Shown here piece after piece: positions 1 through 9,850 of a stretch of 64,000 nucleotides of DNA. The position numbers and the translations under genes are program-made. Below the pieces are notes generated by a model that saw only the letters and a list, made by a program, of their open reading frames with translations, was not told the origin of the DNA and did not search any database. Positions within the stretch are counted from its first letter, which is position 1; each line of letters starts with the position of its first letter. This DNA is from an uncultured Oxalicibacterium sp. (lineage in GTDB: Bacteria > Pseudomonadota > Gammaproteobacteria > Burkholderiales > Burkholderiaceae_D), in assembly GCF_913776015.1 (NCBI RefSeq), contig NZ_CAJYMD010000041.1:1-64000 (forward strand). Direction: 5' to 3'.

Positions 1-474
1 GAAACAGCCGGCGTCGGCATCCCCGGCGCACTCGCCTTCTTGGGTCTGGCATTCGGCGGTTGCGCGCTCATCATTGCCGGCCTGCCACCACTGCCCGGCT
101 TCATCGCCAAATTCAGCATGTTCCATGCGCTGCTGAATCCGGACAGCACCGACATCGTGATTACCGCGACGACGTGGACGTTGATGGGCTTGATCGTATT
201 CTCCGGCCTGACTGCCATCATCGCCCTCATGCGCTTTGGCGTGCGGACATTCTGGGCCTCGGGCGCGATTACTGCTCCGAAGCTGCACATCACCGAAGTC
301 GCCTCGATCACCTTGCTGCTGTTGCTGTGCATCGTGCTGACCTTGCGCGCCGGACCGATGTTCGACTATCTGGAACGCACCAGCCACGATCTGCATCGCC
401 CTGCGAACTATGTTGAAAAAGTACGCAGTGCACCGACCGTGCCCGGCGTCATCAAACCGGGAGACCTGCCATGA
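1..474 (+). CDS. mrpD: Mrp/Pha antiporter subunit D, C-terminal part (cut by window edge)
   Basis: This reading frame is open from the first base and ends in TGA, giving the last 157 or so residues of a multispanning protein. The visible part contains a proton-conducting membrane transporter motif (AGLPPLPGFIAKFSMFHALL) followed by two more hydrophobic segments and a short polar tail. That matches the C-terminus of MrpD/PhaD, the NuoM/NuoN-like subunit of the multi-subunit Na+(K+)/H+ antiporter in the inner membrane. The stop overlaps the start of mrpE by four bases, and mrpF and mrpG follow, so the operon order D-E-F-G supports the call. The upstream subunits lie outside the window. Which cation is exchanged cannot be read from the sequence. 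Confidence 0.9.
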   Translation, partial: ETAGVGIPGALAFLGLAFGGCALIIAGLPPLPGFIAKFSMFHALLNPDSTDIVITATTWTLMGLIVFSGLTAIIALMRFGVRTFWASGAITAPKLHITEVASITLLLLLCIVLTLRAGPMFDYLERTSHDLHRPANYVEKVRSAPTVPGVIKPGDLP

Positions 475-977
475 AGCGCTGGCTGCCTTTTCCGCTGATG
501 TCCGTTGTGTTGCTGCTGTTCTGGCTGCTGCTTAACGAAAGTCTTGCACCGTCCGACATTCTGCTCGGTGCCGCCATTGGCATCGCCGTGCCATTGCTGG
601 TCAAGCCGCTGGTCCCGCTCGGCTACCCCAAGCTGCGACGGCCGCTGACGCTGGTGCGCCTGCTCGGCATGGCGCTGGTCGAAATCGTACGTTCGTGCCT
701 CAACGTGAGCTGGCTTATTCTGTCGAGCAAGCGCGATGGTCTCAATTCGCGTTTCATCACGATCCCGCTCGACATCAAGAATCCTTATGGCATGGCGCTG
801 CTGTCTTGTCTGATCAACTCGACACCTGGCACCGTCTGGGTCGAGATTCTGCCGGACAGCAACGACCTGGCCTTGCACGTATTCGATCTGCACGATGAAC
901 AATGGTGGGTCGAGACGATCAAGACGCGCTATGAACAGCCGCTGATCGAAATCTTTGAAGAGGAGACCGCCAAATGA
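471..977 (+). CDS. mrpE: Mrp/Pha antiporter subunit E
   Basis: The 168-residue product has two N-terminal hydrophobic segments (about residues 8-50), a third around 60-85, and a soluble C-terminal domain with the family signature SLINSTPGTVWVEI near residues 105-118. Length and signature fit MrpE/PhaE, a small inner-membrane subunit needed for assembly of the hetero-oligomeric cation/proton antiporter. The ATG overlaps the mrpD stop (ATGA), and its own stop overlaps the mrpF start, indicating translational coupling throughout the operon. Nothing looks broken or unusual. Confidence 0.93.
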   Translation: MKRWLPFPLMSVVLLLFWLLLNESLAPSDILLGAAIGIAVPLLVKPLVPLGYPKLRRPLTLVRLLGMALVEIVRSCLNVSWLILSSKRDGLNSRFITIPLDIKNPYGMALLSCLINSTPGTVWVEILPDSNDLALHVFDLHDEQWWVETIKTRYEQPLIEIFEEETAK

Positions 978-1252
978 TGACCGTGTTGCACATGGCGATC
1001 GGCTTTGCCTTTTTCTGCGTGATCGCCGCGATGGTGCTCTGCACGATTCGCCTGCTGATCGGCCCCACCGTGCATGACCGCGTGCTCGCGCTCGACACCT
1101 TGTGGATGTGCGCGATGCTGCTGGCGATCATGTTCGGCATCCGCTTCGGCAACCTGATCTATTTCGAGGCAGCAATGCTGGTGGCTCTGCTGGGCTTCGT
1201 TTCAACCATTGCGCTGACCAAGTTCATGATGCGCGGGGAGATCATCGAATGA
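974..1252 (+). CDS. mrpF: Mrp/Pha antiporter subunit F
   Basis: This 92-residue protein is almost entirely three hydrophobic helices, with the conserved RLLIGPTVHDRVLALDTL stretch after the first helix. It matches MrpF/PhaF in length and pattern. It acts as a small integral subunit of the same inner-membrane antiporter. It begins inside the end of mrpE and overlaps mrpG by four bases, so the three genes are tightly coupled. Confidence 0.93.
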   Translation: MMTVLHMAIGFAFFCVIAAMVLCTIRLLIGPTVHDRVLALDTLWMCAMLLAIMFGIRFGNLIYFEAAMLVALLGFVSTIALTKFMMRGEIIE

Positions 1253-1629
1253 TGGAAACCGTCACCCTGCCCCTCTGGGCAATCATCCCGGTATCGATCC
1301 TGCTGGTCCTCGGCGGCAGTATCGTGCTGATCGGTGCGCTGGGTCTGCTGCGCCTGCCGAGTTTTTACCAGCGCATTCATGGCCCGGCGATTACCGTTAC
1401 CCTCGGTGCCGGCTGCCTGCTGATCGCCTCGATGATCTACTTCACGGCACTGCAATCGCGTCCGGTGATTCATGAAATCATCATCACGCTGTTCGTCCTG
1501 CTGACCGCGCCTATCGTCGCCATGCTGATCATGCGTGCGGCCGTCTACCGTGATCTGCGTGCGGGCAAGAAAGATGCTGGCGCGTCGGCTGGCGGCATTT
1601 ACCAGTTCCCGGACGATACCAAAGGATAA
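1249..1629 (+). CDS. mrpG: Mrp/Pha antiporter subunit G
   Basis: The start chosen is the ATG that overlaps the mrpF stop codon; a second ATG follows at once, so the protein is 126 or 125 residues. An upstream in-frame extension exists but lies antiparallel to nothing useful and is just mrpF read in another frame. The product has three hydrophobic segments and the motif GLLRLPSFYQRIHGPAITVT typical of MrpG/PhaG. It is the last subunit of the operon. The tail (GKKDAGASAGGIYQFPDD) is polar and variable, as usual in the family. Confidence 0.92.
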   Translation: MMETVTLPLWAIIPVSILLVLGGSIVLIGALGLLRLPSFYQRIHGPAITVTLGAGCLLIASMIYFTALQSRPVIHEIIITLFVLLTAPIVAMLIMRAAVYRDLRAGKKDAGASAGGIYQFPDDTKG

Positions 1630-1726
1630 TCGCGTATTCTGCGTTCGAGGCTTGAACGCATTGCGCCTCCCATAGATCACCACCTCGCATCAGCCCTGCT
1701 GGTGCGTTTAATTGCGAGAAAACAGC

Positions 1727-2173
1727 ATGTTGATAGCCAAATTTCTGCACATCCTCGGTTTCACGGTCTGGGTCGGCGGCATGTTCTTCGCCCACAATGC
1801 CCTGCGCCCCACGGTCGCCGTCACGCTCGAACCACCGTTGCGCCTGACATTGCTGGCCGGCGTATTCACACGCTTCTTCAAATGGGTGTGGCTATCGGTC
1901 GCGCTCATCCTCGGCAGCGGCATCTACATGATGGCGCAAATGGGCAAACCGCCACTGCCAGTAACCGCGATGTTCCTCATCGGCGTCATCATGATGCTGA
2001 TCTTCGCGCATATCTTCTTCGCCCCCTTCGGTCGTCTGAAACGTGCCGTCGCCGCGCAGGACTGGCCTGCCGGTGGCGCTGCCATGGCAACCATCCGCAA
2101 ACTGGTCGGCGTCAATCTGATGCTGGGCCTGCTGACCATCCTGATCGGTGGCCTCGGCCCATTGTTTTACTGA
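1727..2173 (+). CDS. CopD-like integral membrane protein
   Basis: The 148-residue product has four hydrophobic helices and an early HILGFTVWVGGMFFAHNALRP motif region (a membrane His, then W-x-G-G-x-x-F), a pattern shared by the CopD family of membrane proteins (some linked to copper transport). The function of this short stand-alone version is unknown; copper handling is only an analogy. I chose ATG 1727 over an upstream TTG because a GAGAA stretch lies about 7 bases before it and the first helix then starts at residue 3. It follows mrpG after about 100 bases and is closed by a strong terminator, so it may be a separate unit or the end of the operon. Confidence 0.75.
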   Translation: MLIAKFLHILGFTVWVGGMFFAHNALRPTVAVTLEPPLRLTLLAGVFTRFFKWVWLSVALILGSGIYMMAQMGKPPLPVTAMFLIGVIMMLIFAHIFFAPFGRLKRAVAAQDWPAGGAAMATIRKLVGVNLMLGLLTILIGGLGPLFY

Positions 2174-2233
2174 TTTTCTGCAGCCAAAGCCACGACAAAG
2201 ACTCAGCCCAGCACTCCGCATCACACTCCCCAA

Positions 2234-2270
2234 GAAAAAGCGACGACCAATAATTGGCCATCGCTTTTTC
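2234..2270 (+). terminator. Rho-independent terminator after the CopD-like gene
   Basis: A perfect 10-base stem (GAAAAAGCGA pairing with TCGCTTTTTC) encloses a loop that itself contains CCAAT/ATTGG. A T-rich run continues at 2264-2275. It lies 60 bases after the stop codon and should end transcription of the mrp/CopD region. Confidence 0.8.
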
Positions 2271-2339
2271 TTTTCAAACTCACTGTTCCAGCCTTACAAA
2301 ACATCTGCCAAGCCCAACGAATCCGCATGTACGCAGCCG

Positions 2340-2640
2340 CTGATGCCACGTCCATATCGGATCAGAAACGGACGCTGTCTGAGCACGCAGTGTGAGTTTC
2401 GCCCGTTTCCCGATTTGGGCGTGACAACAGCGGGAACCCCGAAGGGGCTGCGTACCTGCGGTCGCCTTCTTTTGCTTACTTTTCTTGACGAGACAAGAAA
2501 AGTGAGTAGCCGCCGGGCTACCCCCGGCACACCTCTCCGAAGAAACCACCTCTTCACCAACAACGGCCAGCGCCACCGCAGCCAATACCCTGACTCTCCC
2601 CCTGAACAACACAACGCGGCACCGACACCAGAATTTTCAT
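2340..2640. repeat. Probable dispersed non-coding repeat in a 480-base gap
   Basis: The gap between the terminator at 2270 and the gene at 2756 has no credible gene, although overlapping open frames exist on both strands. It contains a 13-base stem with one G-T pair (2475-2487 with 2494-2506, loop ACGAGA), and smaller hairpins such as CCCCGAAGGGG around 2435-2446 and GTAGC/GCTAC around 2506-2521. The text resembles an interspersed element I recall from other betaproteobacterial genomes, where it gives spurious proteins with phrases like TFLDETRKVS. That resemblance is from memory and was not tested; the hairpins are directly visible. Confidence 0.4.
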
Positions 2641-2755
2641 TTGTTTGCACAACCGTTGCGCCCCTGCCCCACCCACAGCAAACCGTAACCAAAAGACAAT
2701 AATTCCTACGCGCCACTGGTAAAATCCCCACACCCTCATCTACCGCCGGTGCGCC

Positions 2756-5700
2756 ATGTCCAGCTCCCCTTCCAGGTTGCAGCAATCTCTTCGCAACTTC
2801 ACTGGCAAACGTGCGGTACGACGAACCTTCTTCGGCGTGCTCGCCTTCATCGTCCTGATCGGTCTGTTCGGTTTCTTCGCGCTGCCGGGCATCATCAAAT
2901 CGCAAGCCGAGCAACGCCTAAGCGAAACACTGCATCGCCAAACCACCATCGGCAAGATCGAAGTCAATCCGTACACCATGCATGTGGCGGTACATGACTT
3001 CAAGATGCTGGAACCGGCTGGCGATAAAACCTTCGCCTCCTTCGATGCGCTCAACGTCACACTCTCGTTCCAATCGCTGCTGCGCTTCGCGCCCATCGTC
3101 AAACAACTTCGCATCGATGCACCCTATGTGCATCTGGTGCACAAGGAAGACGGCACCACCAGCATCGACGACATCGTCACCCTCGCCAACAGCCAGCCGC
3201 CTTCTCCCGAGCCGGCACGCTTCTCCTTGTTCAATATCGAAATCGAGAACGGCCAGCTCGAACTCGACGATCAGGCGGCACAAACCTTACACAAGATCAG
3301 CGACCTGAAGCTTGGCGTGCCCTTCATTTCCTCGCTGCCCTCGCAAGTCGACGTATTCGTCGAACCGCTGCTGAGCGCGCAGGTCAACGGCACGCCGCTG
3401 TTGATCAAGGGCCGCACGCTGCCCTTCGCCGATCCGATGATCGCCACTGTCGATCTGGATGCCGACGATCTCGATCTGACCACCTACCTCAAGTACATTC
3501 CCGGCACGCCGCACTTCAAGGTGCCGAGCGTCAAGCTCGATCTGAAACTGGTCGCGCAATTTCAGCAAAAGAAGGATGCTGCACCAGCATTAGTACTGGA
3601 TGGCGATATCAAACTGAAATCGCTGCAAGTCAATGACAGCCAGGATCGCAGCCTGCTCAAGTTGCCGGAGCTTGCCATCACGCTGAAAGATGCCAAGCTG
3701 CTGGATCAGCGCATCGATATCGCACGCCTGTCGCTCGATGGCATGCAGGCCAATGTCGCGCGTGACGCGAATGGCCGCTTTAATTTCGACAATCTTCTGA
3801 CGCCATCGACAGCAAAATCGGTAAACGCCGCCAAAGCGACGGAAGTCACGCAAACCGCAAAACCGGAAGCGCAACCGGCACAAACCACGCAAGCCGCTGC
3901 GCCATCCTCTACAGAAAAACCGGCCACACGCACCATTGCACTCGCCGAACTCAGCATTCGCAATGCCGCTATCCAGTTCGATGACAGCCAGGCAGCGCGC
4001 CCGATGCAAGGCGGTGTCGAGAAATTCAATCTGACAGTACACAACACCGTCGTCGATACCGGCAAAAAAACTGTCAGCGTGGATGAAGTCGCATCCGACA
4101 GCGCCAATCTCGCCATGCAGCAAGGCAAACCACGCACCGCCGCCAAGCAGGCGAATCCAGCCGCCACTTCAACAAAAACAACCACCACAGCGAATAAGGC
4201 AGGCACGCAACAATCCGGCAAGACGGATGCGCCTTACCTCGTCACCATCAATCGCATCGCTATCGACAACTGGAATGCGCGCCTCGAAGACCGAACGCTC
4301 GCACGCCCGGCCGTCACCACCATCGCGCCACTGTCGCTGCACATGCAGAATCTATCCACCGCGAATGCCGCACGCGCGCAGCTCGATCTGCAAGCCGCCG
4401 TCAATAAATCCGGCAAGCTCGCGGCAAAAGGTACGGTCGGCATGGCACCGCTGCATGCCGATCTGGCGCTCGACTTCAATCAGGTCGACATCATGCAGGC
4501 GCAACCTTACTTCACCGATCAGGTCAACATCCTGCTCACGCGCGCCAACGTCTCGGGCAAGGGCAATCTGAAGCTGGATCAGGGCAAGGGTGACCGCATG
4601 GTTGGCGGCTTCAAGGGCAACCTGAGTGTGGGCGATCTGGCGACGGTCGATAAGCTGACCACCAACGATTTCCTGCGCTGGAAAACCCTGAACTTCACGG
4701 GCATGGATGTGCAGTTCGCGCCATTGGCACTCAACATCGATCAGGTCGCGCTCAATGACTTCTTCGCACGCGTGATCATCGATCCGAATGGCCGCATCAA
4801 CCTGCAAGATGTGCGCCGCAAACCGGAAGAGGAAAGCAAGAGCGTCACCGAAGCGCAGCCGGTCGTCGAACGCGACAAGAGCCTGAGCGGTACCAACACC
4901 GCCACCGCTGTCGTGCCCGGCACGCCCAAACCCGTCAGCGACATCCCGCCCATCAAGATCGGCAAGCTGCTGCTACGTAACGGTCAGGTACGCTTTACCG
5001 ACAACTTCATCAAACCGAATTACACGGCCAACCTGATGAAATTCGGCGGTGCTGTTTCGGGCTTGTCGTCCGATCCGAACAGCCGCGCCAATGTCGATCT
5101 GAAAGGCCTGGTCAACAGCGCACCACTCGCCGTGGCGGGCAATATCAATCCGCTCAAAGGTGATCTGTCGCTGGACGTCAAGGCCGAAGTGCGCGGCATG
5201 GAACTCGCCCCGCTCTCGCCCTATTCGGGCCGCTACATCGGCTACGGTATTCAGAAAGGCAAACTCTCGTTCGACGTTGCCTACAAAGTCGAAGACCGCA
5301 CCCTCACCGCACAGAACCGCCTGATCCTCGAACAACTGACGCTGGGCGACAAGGTCGAAGGTTCAAGCGCGGGCAATCTGCCCGTGAGTTTTGCGCTGGC
5401 GCTGCTGCGTGATCGCAATGGCGTCATCGACATCAACCTGCCGATTGGCGGCTCGCTCGACGATCCGCAATTCTCGGTCGGCGGCCTGATCGTCAAAGTC
5501 ATCGTCAACGTCATCACCAAGGCCGTCACCGCACCATTCGCGCTGATCGGCTCGCTGTTCGGCGGCGGCGAAGAACTCTCGCATCTGGACTTTGACGCCG
5601 GCCGCGCCCGCATTCCCGACGGCGGCGAAGACAAGCTCCAATCCATTGCCAAGATGCTGACCGACCGCCCCGCCCTCAAGCTCGAAATTACGGGCCGCGT

Positions 5701-6139
5701 CGATCCCGAAACAGACCGGGAAGGACTGAAACGCGCATCTATTGATCGCAAGGTGCGCGCAGTCAAACTGAAAGACATGGTCGGCAAAGGCCAGTCCGGC
5801 GACACCGATACCGTCACCGTCTCGGCAGAGGAGTATCCGGCGTTGTTGAAACGGGTCTACAAGGATGAAAAATTCAAGAAGCCGCGCAACATGGTCGGCT
5901 TGCAAAAAGACATTCCCGTCGCCGAGATGGAAGCACTAATGATTGAGAACACCACCATCAGTGATGATGACCTGACCGCACTTGGCAATCGTCGTGCGCA
6001 GAACGTGAAGGACTGGTTGCTCGAACAAGGCAAGGTGGAGGATGCGCGGATCTTTATCCTGGCTACCAAGCGTGATGCGGATAAGGATGCAGAAAGTAAG
6101 GATGCGAAAGTGAGTCGAGTAGATTTTTCGTTGCGATAA
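2756..6139 (+). CDS. DUF748 domain-containing protein (AsmA-like)
   Basis: A very long protein (1127 residues) with a basic N-terminus, one hydrophobic anchor around residues 27-52, and then long beta-rich repeats of the DUF748/AsmA type (for example VDEVASDSANLAMQQG and repeated blocks ending in NGRINLQDVRRKP). The final 190 residues resemble an OmpA-like region (LDFDAGRARIPDGGEDKLQS, then a short GRVDPETDREGLKRAS motif). Relatives are thought to act in envelope homeostasis or lipid movement; the role of this one is unknown. A low-complexity Ala/Thr/Gln stretch at about residues 360-400 and another near 455-490 are likely linkers. It stands alone between a gap and a DUF4062 gene. Confidence 0.85.
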   Translation: MSSSPSRLQQSLRNFTGKRAVRRTFFGVLAFIVLIGLFGFFALPGIIKSQAEQRLSETLHRQTTIGKIEVNPYTMHVAVHDFKMLEPAGDKTFASFDALNVTLSFQSLLRFAPIVKQLRIDAPYVHLVHKEDGTTSIDDIVTLANSQPPSPEPARFSLFNIEIENGQLELDDQAAQTLHKISDLKLGVPFISSLPSQVDVFVEPLLSAQVNGTPLLIKGRTLPFADPMIATVDLDADDLDLTTYLKYIPGTPHFKVPSVKLDLKLVAQFQQKKDAAPALVLDGDIKLKSLQVNDSQDRSLLKLPELAITLKDAKLLDQRIDIARLSLDGMQANVARDANGRFNFDNLLTPSTAKSVNAAKATEVTQTAKPEAQPAQTTQAAAPSSTEKPATRTIALAELSIRNAAIQFDDSQAARPMQGGVEKFNLTVHNTVVDTGKKTVSVDEVASDSANLAMQQGKPRTAAKQANPAATSTKTTTTANKAGTQQSGKTDAPYLVTINRIAIDNWNARLEDRTLARPAVTTIAPLSLHMQNLSTANAARAQLDLQAAVNKSGKLAAKGTVGMAPLHADLALDFNQVDIMQAQPYFTDQVNILLTRANVSGKGNLKLDQGKGDRMVGGFKGNLSVGDLATVDKLTTNDFLRWKTLNFTGMDVQFAPLALNIDQVALNDFFARVIIDPNGRINLQDVRRKPEEESKSVTEAQPVVERDKSLSGTNTATAVVPGTPKPVSDIPPIKIGKLLLRNGQVRFTDNFIKPNYTANLMKFGGAVSGLSSDPNSRANVDLKGLVNSAPLAVAGNINPLKGDLSLDVKAEVRGMELAPLSPYSGRYIGYGIQKGKLSFDVAYKVEDRTLTAQNRLILEQLTLGDKVEGSSAGNLPVSFALALLRDRNGVIDINLPIGGSLDDPQFSVGGLIVKVIVNVITKAVTAPFALIGSLFGGGEELSHLDFDAGRARIPDGGEDKLQSIAKMLTDRPALKLEITGRVDPETDREGLKRASIDRKVRAVKLKDMVGKGQSGDTDTVTVSAEEYPALLKRVYKDEKFKKPRNMVGLQKDIPVAEMEALMIENTTISDDDLTALGNRRAQNVKDWLLEQGKVEDARIFILATKRDADKDAESKDAKVSRVDFSLR

Positions 6140-6214
6140 CGACCATACTCCTGGAAATCGCCTCTAGTCTCCTACCTTAAAATCGAGCAACCGTTTCAAC
6201 ATAGAAAGAAAATC

Positions 6215-7303
6215 ATGCTTAAGTATCAGATCTTCGTCAGCTCAACTTATGACGACTTGAAAGACGAGCGAGCGCAGGTAATTAAAGCAATTCTTGAGAT
6301 GGGACACATCCCGGTTGGGATGGAGATGTTCAGTGCAGCCGATGAAGAGCAGTGGAAAATCATTGCGCGTCAAATTGATGAAACCGACTATTACGTGCTG
6401 ATTGCAGGACATCGTTATGGCTCGGTTACCGGGGGTGTTAGTTACACAGAAAAAGAATATGACTATGCAATTTCCAAAAACATTCCAGTTCTTGGCTTTA
6501 TTGTTGACTCGTCAGTTGAACCGCTAGCAAAAAACACTGAGAAAGAAGATGAGAAAATTGCTGCGCTATTAGCTTTCAAGAATAAGGTCAAACAACGACC
6601 CGTGGGTTTCTGGAAGAGCGCCGATGATCTGCATGGCAAAGTCTCAATAGCGTTAATGAAAGCCTTCAATACAACCCCAAGAGTAGGCTGGAGTAGATCA
6701 AATACAATCTCTGGCCCAGAAGTAACACAAGAATTATCACGATTGTCTAAAGAGAACGCCGAGCTGCGTTTGCAGCTTGAAGTCGCGCATAATCAAGAAG
6801 CAATAGATCGAAAAAGCCATCTGCAACAACGCATTAGAACACTCAAAGCCATTCCCAAGATGCTTTATCTGAGAGAGCGTGGAAAGTCTGATTGGGACAT
6901 CGAAGTAGAAACAACTTTATTCAAGGTTTTTTCTCAACTTGCACCAGAGATGATGATTGAAATATCCACAAGCGGCGCATCAACTTATCTAGCGTTAATG
7001 AACAAACCAGATTCGAATATGGAGATGTCTACTAAAGCCCCTCTCGCAATAAATCATATGAAACTGTTTTTTGCTGATCTTGCCAGTTTTGATTTGGTTG
7101 AACCGAGTAAGAAAAAGCACGCCGTTTCAGACAATGAATCCTATTGGTCGCTTACCAACGAAGGAACGGAACTCCTTAAACTTGATCGCGTTACACGCTT
7201 GGAAATTGCTGCTGCTCAGGCTATTAAAATCGAAGAAACAGCTCTCACATCCGAACCATCAGTAAAGCCTGTAGCAAAGAAATCAACAAGGAAAACTGCA
7301 TAA
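6215..7303 (+). CDS. DUF4062 domain protein with coiled coil and C-terminal winged-helix-like region
   Basis: The 362-residue product begins with the DUF4062 signature (YQIFVSSTYDDLKDERAQVI, residues 4-23), a Rossmann-like fold related in shape to TIR domains. DUF4062 proteins often occur in NACHT/STAND-type or defence-linked architectures. A coiled coil (about residues 170-212, ELSRLSKENAELRLQLEV) follows. The region at about 215-335 looks like a winged helix (SYWSLTNEGTELLKLDRVTR). The tail is Lys-rich. The gene is visibly AT-richer than both neighbours and uses codons rare around it, suggesting transfer. No partner gene is adjacent: DUF748 is 75 bases upstream and tex 96 bases downstream. 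The function is unknown; a defence or signalling role is inference. Confidence 0.75.
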   Translation: MLKYQIFVSSTYDDLKDERAQVIKAILEMGHIPVGMEMFSAADEEQWKIIARQIDETDYYVLIAGHRYGSVTGGVSYTEKEYDYAISKNIPVLGFIVDSSVEPLAKNTEKEDEKIAALLAFKNKVKQRPVGFWKSADDLHGKVSIALMKAFNTTPRVGWSRSNTISGPEVTQELSRLSKENAELRLQLEVAHNQEAIDRKSHLQQRIRTLKAIPKMLYLRERGKSDWDIEVETTLFKVFSQLAPEMMIEISTSGASTYLALMNKPDSNMEMSTKAPLAINHMKLFFADLASFDLVEPSKKKHAVSDNESYWSLTNEGTELLKLDRVTRLEIAAAQAIKIEETALTSEPSVKPVAKKSTRKTA

Positions 7304-7338
7304 GACCTACCCGTTATATTTTCACCATCTTGTCAAGA

Positions 7339-7368
7339 CTGACACTCCCCGCCTGATTTGCGTATCAT
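7339..7368 (+). promoter_or_regulatory. Candidate sigma-70 promoter for tex
   Basis: CTGACA (7339-7344) and TATCAT (7363-7368) are separated by 18 bases and lie about 30 bases before the tex ATG. Each hexamer has five of six consensus bases. This is a pattern match only. Confidence 0.45.
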
Positions 7369-7399
7369 CTAGCGCTTCGTTTCATCACCGGAAGTTGTC

Positions 7400-9742
7400 A
7401 TGTTGCCCTCCATCGAACAACGCCTGGCTGCCGAACTGGCGGCCAGGCCTGCGCAAGTCCAAGCTGCCGTCGCTCTGCTCGACGAAGGTGCCACCGTTCC
7501 CTTTATTGCGCGTTACCGCAAGGAAGTAACCGGCGGTCTCGACGATACGCAGTTGCGCCTGCTGGAAGAGCGCCTGCGCTATCTGCGCGAACTGGAAGAC
7601 CGTCGCGCGGCGATCATTGCGTCCATCAACGAACAGAACAAGATGACGCCAGAGCTGCTGGATGCGATTACGCATGCGGAAGACAAGACGCGTCTGGAAG
7701 ACTTGTATTTGCCTTACAAACCCAAGCGCCGCACCAAGGCGCAGATCGCTGCCGAAGCGGGCCTGACCGCACTGGCCGATGCGCTGCTGGCAAACCCTGC
7801 ACTGAATCCCGAAGAAGAAGCGGCCAAATATCTGAAACCTGCCTTCAAGGTCGACGATGTGGAGAATCCGGGCGTGCCGGATACCAAGGCGGCGCTCGAC
7901 GGCGCGCGCCAGATTCTGATGGAGCGTTTTGCCGAAGATGCGGAACTGCTGCAGACGCTGCGCGAATACTTGAATGAGCATGGCATCGTCGAATCGAAAG
8001 TGGCCGATGGCAAGCAGGATGCCGGTGCCAAGTTTGCCGATTACTTCGATTACTCGGAAACGCTGTCCACGATTCCCTCACACCGCGCACTCGCGCTGTT
8101 CCGTGGTCGCCGCGAAGAGATGCTGAACGTGAACCTGCGTCTCGATACCGAAGAAGAAAAACCGAAGTGGGATGCCCCGCATAACCCATGCGAAGGCCGC
8201 ATCGCTTCGCGCTTCGGCATCAGCAATCAGGGCCGCCCTGCCGACAAATGGCTGGCCGATACCGTGCGCTGGACGTGGCGAGTGAAGGTCTTCATGCATC
8301 TGGAAACGGAATTGATGACGGCTTTGCGTGAGAAGGCGGAAGTCGAAGCGATCAACGTCTTTGCCCGCAACCTGAAAGATTTGCTGCTGGCTGCACCTGC
8401 CGGCCCGCGCGCCACGATGGGCCTCGATCCGGGCTTACGTACGGGCGTGAAAGTCGCCGTGGTCGATGCAACCGGCAAGGTCGTCGATACGGCCACCATT
8501 TATCCGCACGAACCACGCCGCGACTGGGATGGCTCGCTGCATACGCTGGCGCTACTGGCTGCCAAGCACAACGTCGCGCTGATCTCCATCGGCAACGGCA
8601 CCGCTTCGCGCGAAACCGACAAGCTGGCGCAGGACTTGATCAAGCAATGCCCGGAACTCAAGCTGACGAAGATCGTCGTGTCTGAAGCCGGCGCATCGGT
8701 TTATTCGGCCTCGGAATTCGCCTCACGCGAATTGCCTGATCTGGACGTTTCGATTCGCGGTGCCGTCTCGATTGCGCGCCGCCTGCAAGACCCGCTGGCC
8801 GAACTCGTAAAGATCGATCCGAAATCGATCGGTGTCGGCCAGTACCAGCACGATGTCGGCCAGTCGCAACTGGCGCGTTCGCTGGATGCCGTGGTCGAGG
8901 ACTGCGTGAACGCGGTTGGCGTCGATGTGAACACGGCTTCTGCGCCGCTGCTGGCGCGCGTGTCCGGCCTCAATAACAGCGTGGCGCAAAGCATCGTCAG
9001 CTATCGCGACATGAAGGGCATGTTTGCCTCGCGCGCCGATCTGATGTCGGTGCCGCGCTTGGGCGAGAAAACCTTCGAGCAGGCAGCCGGCTTTCTGCGT
9101 GTGATGAATGGTGCGAATCCGCTGGATGCGTCTGCCGTTCACCCGGAATCGTATCCGTTGGTCGAGAAAATCCTGTCCGATATCAGCAAGGATGTGAAAG
9201 GCATCATCGGCGACAGCAAGTTGCTGAAGTCGCTGAACCCGGCCAAGTACGCTGACGACAAGTTCGGCGTGCCGACCGTGACCGACATCATCAAGGAACT
9301 GGAAAAACCGGGCCGTGATCCACGTCCCGAGTTCACGACTGCGACTTTCAAGGAAGGCGTGGAAGAAATTCGCGACCTGCGGCCCGACATGATCCTCGAA
9401 GGCGTGGTCACCAACGTCGCGGCCTTCGGCGCCTTTGTCGATATCGGCGTGCATCAGGATGGCCTTGTGCACATCTCGGCGCTGTCCAACACCTTCGTGA
9501 AAGACCCGCACACGGTCGTCAAGGCCGGTCAGGTCGTGAAGGTGAAAGTGCTGGAAGTGGACGAGAAGCGCAAACGCATTGCGCTGACGATGCGCTTGTC
9601 CGACAGCGCGCCGCAGCCGGGATCGCAACCCCAGCAACGCAGTGACCGCAACGACCGCAGCCGCATGGCGCAGCACCACCAATCCCGCCAGCCCGAAGCG
9701 GCCGGCGCGATGGCCGCCGCCTTTGCAAAATTGAAAGGTTGA
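7400..9742 (+). CDS. tex: Tex family transcription accessory protein
   Basis: The 780-residue product has the Tex order of domains: an N-terminal helical region ([20 protein letters not shown] onward), a YqgF/RNase-H-like domain around residues 330-440 ([20 protein letters not shown]), helix-hairpin-helix motifs around 490-570, and an S1 RNA-binding domain around 655-725 ([20 protein letters not shown]). Tex binds nucleic acid and transcription complexes in the cytoplasm; its precise physiological task is unsettled. The tail is a Gln/Arg-rich stretch. A GGAAG sequence lies 7 bases before the ATG. It is transcribed alone from its own likely promoter. Confidence 0.96.
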   Translation: MLPSIEQRLAAELAARPAQVQAAVALLDEGATVPFIARYRKEVTGGLDDTQLRLLEERLRYLRELEDRRAAIIASINEQNKMTPELLDAITHAEDKTRLEDLYLPYKPKRRTKAQIAAEAGLTALADALLANPALNPEEEAAKYLKPAFKVDDVENPGVPDTKAALDGARQILMERFAEDAELLQTLREYLNEHGIVESKVADGKQDAGAKFADYFDYSETLSTIPSHRALALFRGRREEMLNVNLRLDTEEEKPKWDAPHNPCEGRIASRFGISNQGRPADKWLADTVRWTWRVKVFMHLETELMTALREKAEVEAINVFARNLKDLLLAAPAGPRATMGLDPGLRTGVKVAVVDATGKVVDTATIYPHEPRRDWDGSLHTLALLAAKHNVALISIGNGTASRETDKLAQDLIKQCPELKLTKIVVSEAGASVYSASEFASRELPDLDVSIRGAVSIARRLQDPLAELVKIDPKSIGVGQYQHDVGQSQLARSLDAVVEDCVNAVGVDVNTASAPLLARVSGLNNSVAQSIVSYRDMKGMFASRADLMSVPRLGEKTFEQAAGFLRVMNGANPLDASAVHPESYPLVEKILSDISKDVKGIIGDSKLLKSLNPAKYADDKFGVPTVTDIIKELEKPGRDPRPEFTTATFKEGVEEIRDLRPDMILEGVVTNVAAFGAFVDIGVHQDGLVHISALSNTFVKDPHTVVKAGQVVKVKVLEVDEKRKRIALTMRLSDSAPQPGSQPQQRSDRNDRSRMAQHHQSRQPEAAGAMAAAFAKLKG

Positions 9743-9850
9743 AGCAAAACGCAGCCATTTCGGCATGCGCAGGCGGATTTTTCTATAATGGCGGCAATCA
9801 TTCCTCGTAATGACCCGACGCTGTATTCACCCAACACTTAGAGGCAACAA

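Noticed and set aside
2294-2914. A 206-codon minus-strand frame across the repeat-like gap and the start of the DUF748 gene
   Set aside because: It overlaps the start of a certain gene, and its central part is the kind of spurious protein produced by dispersed repeats.
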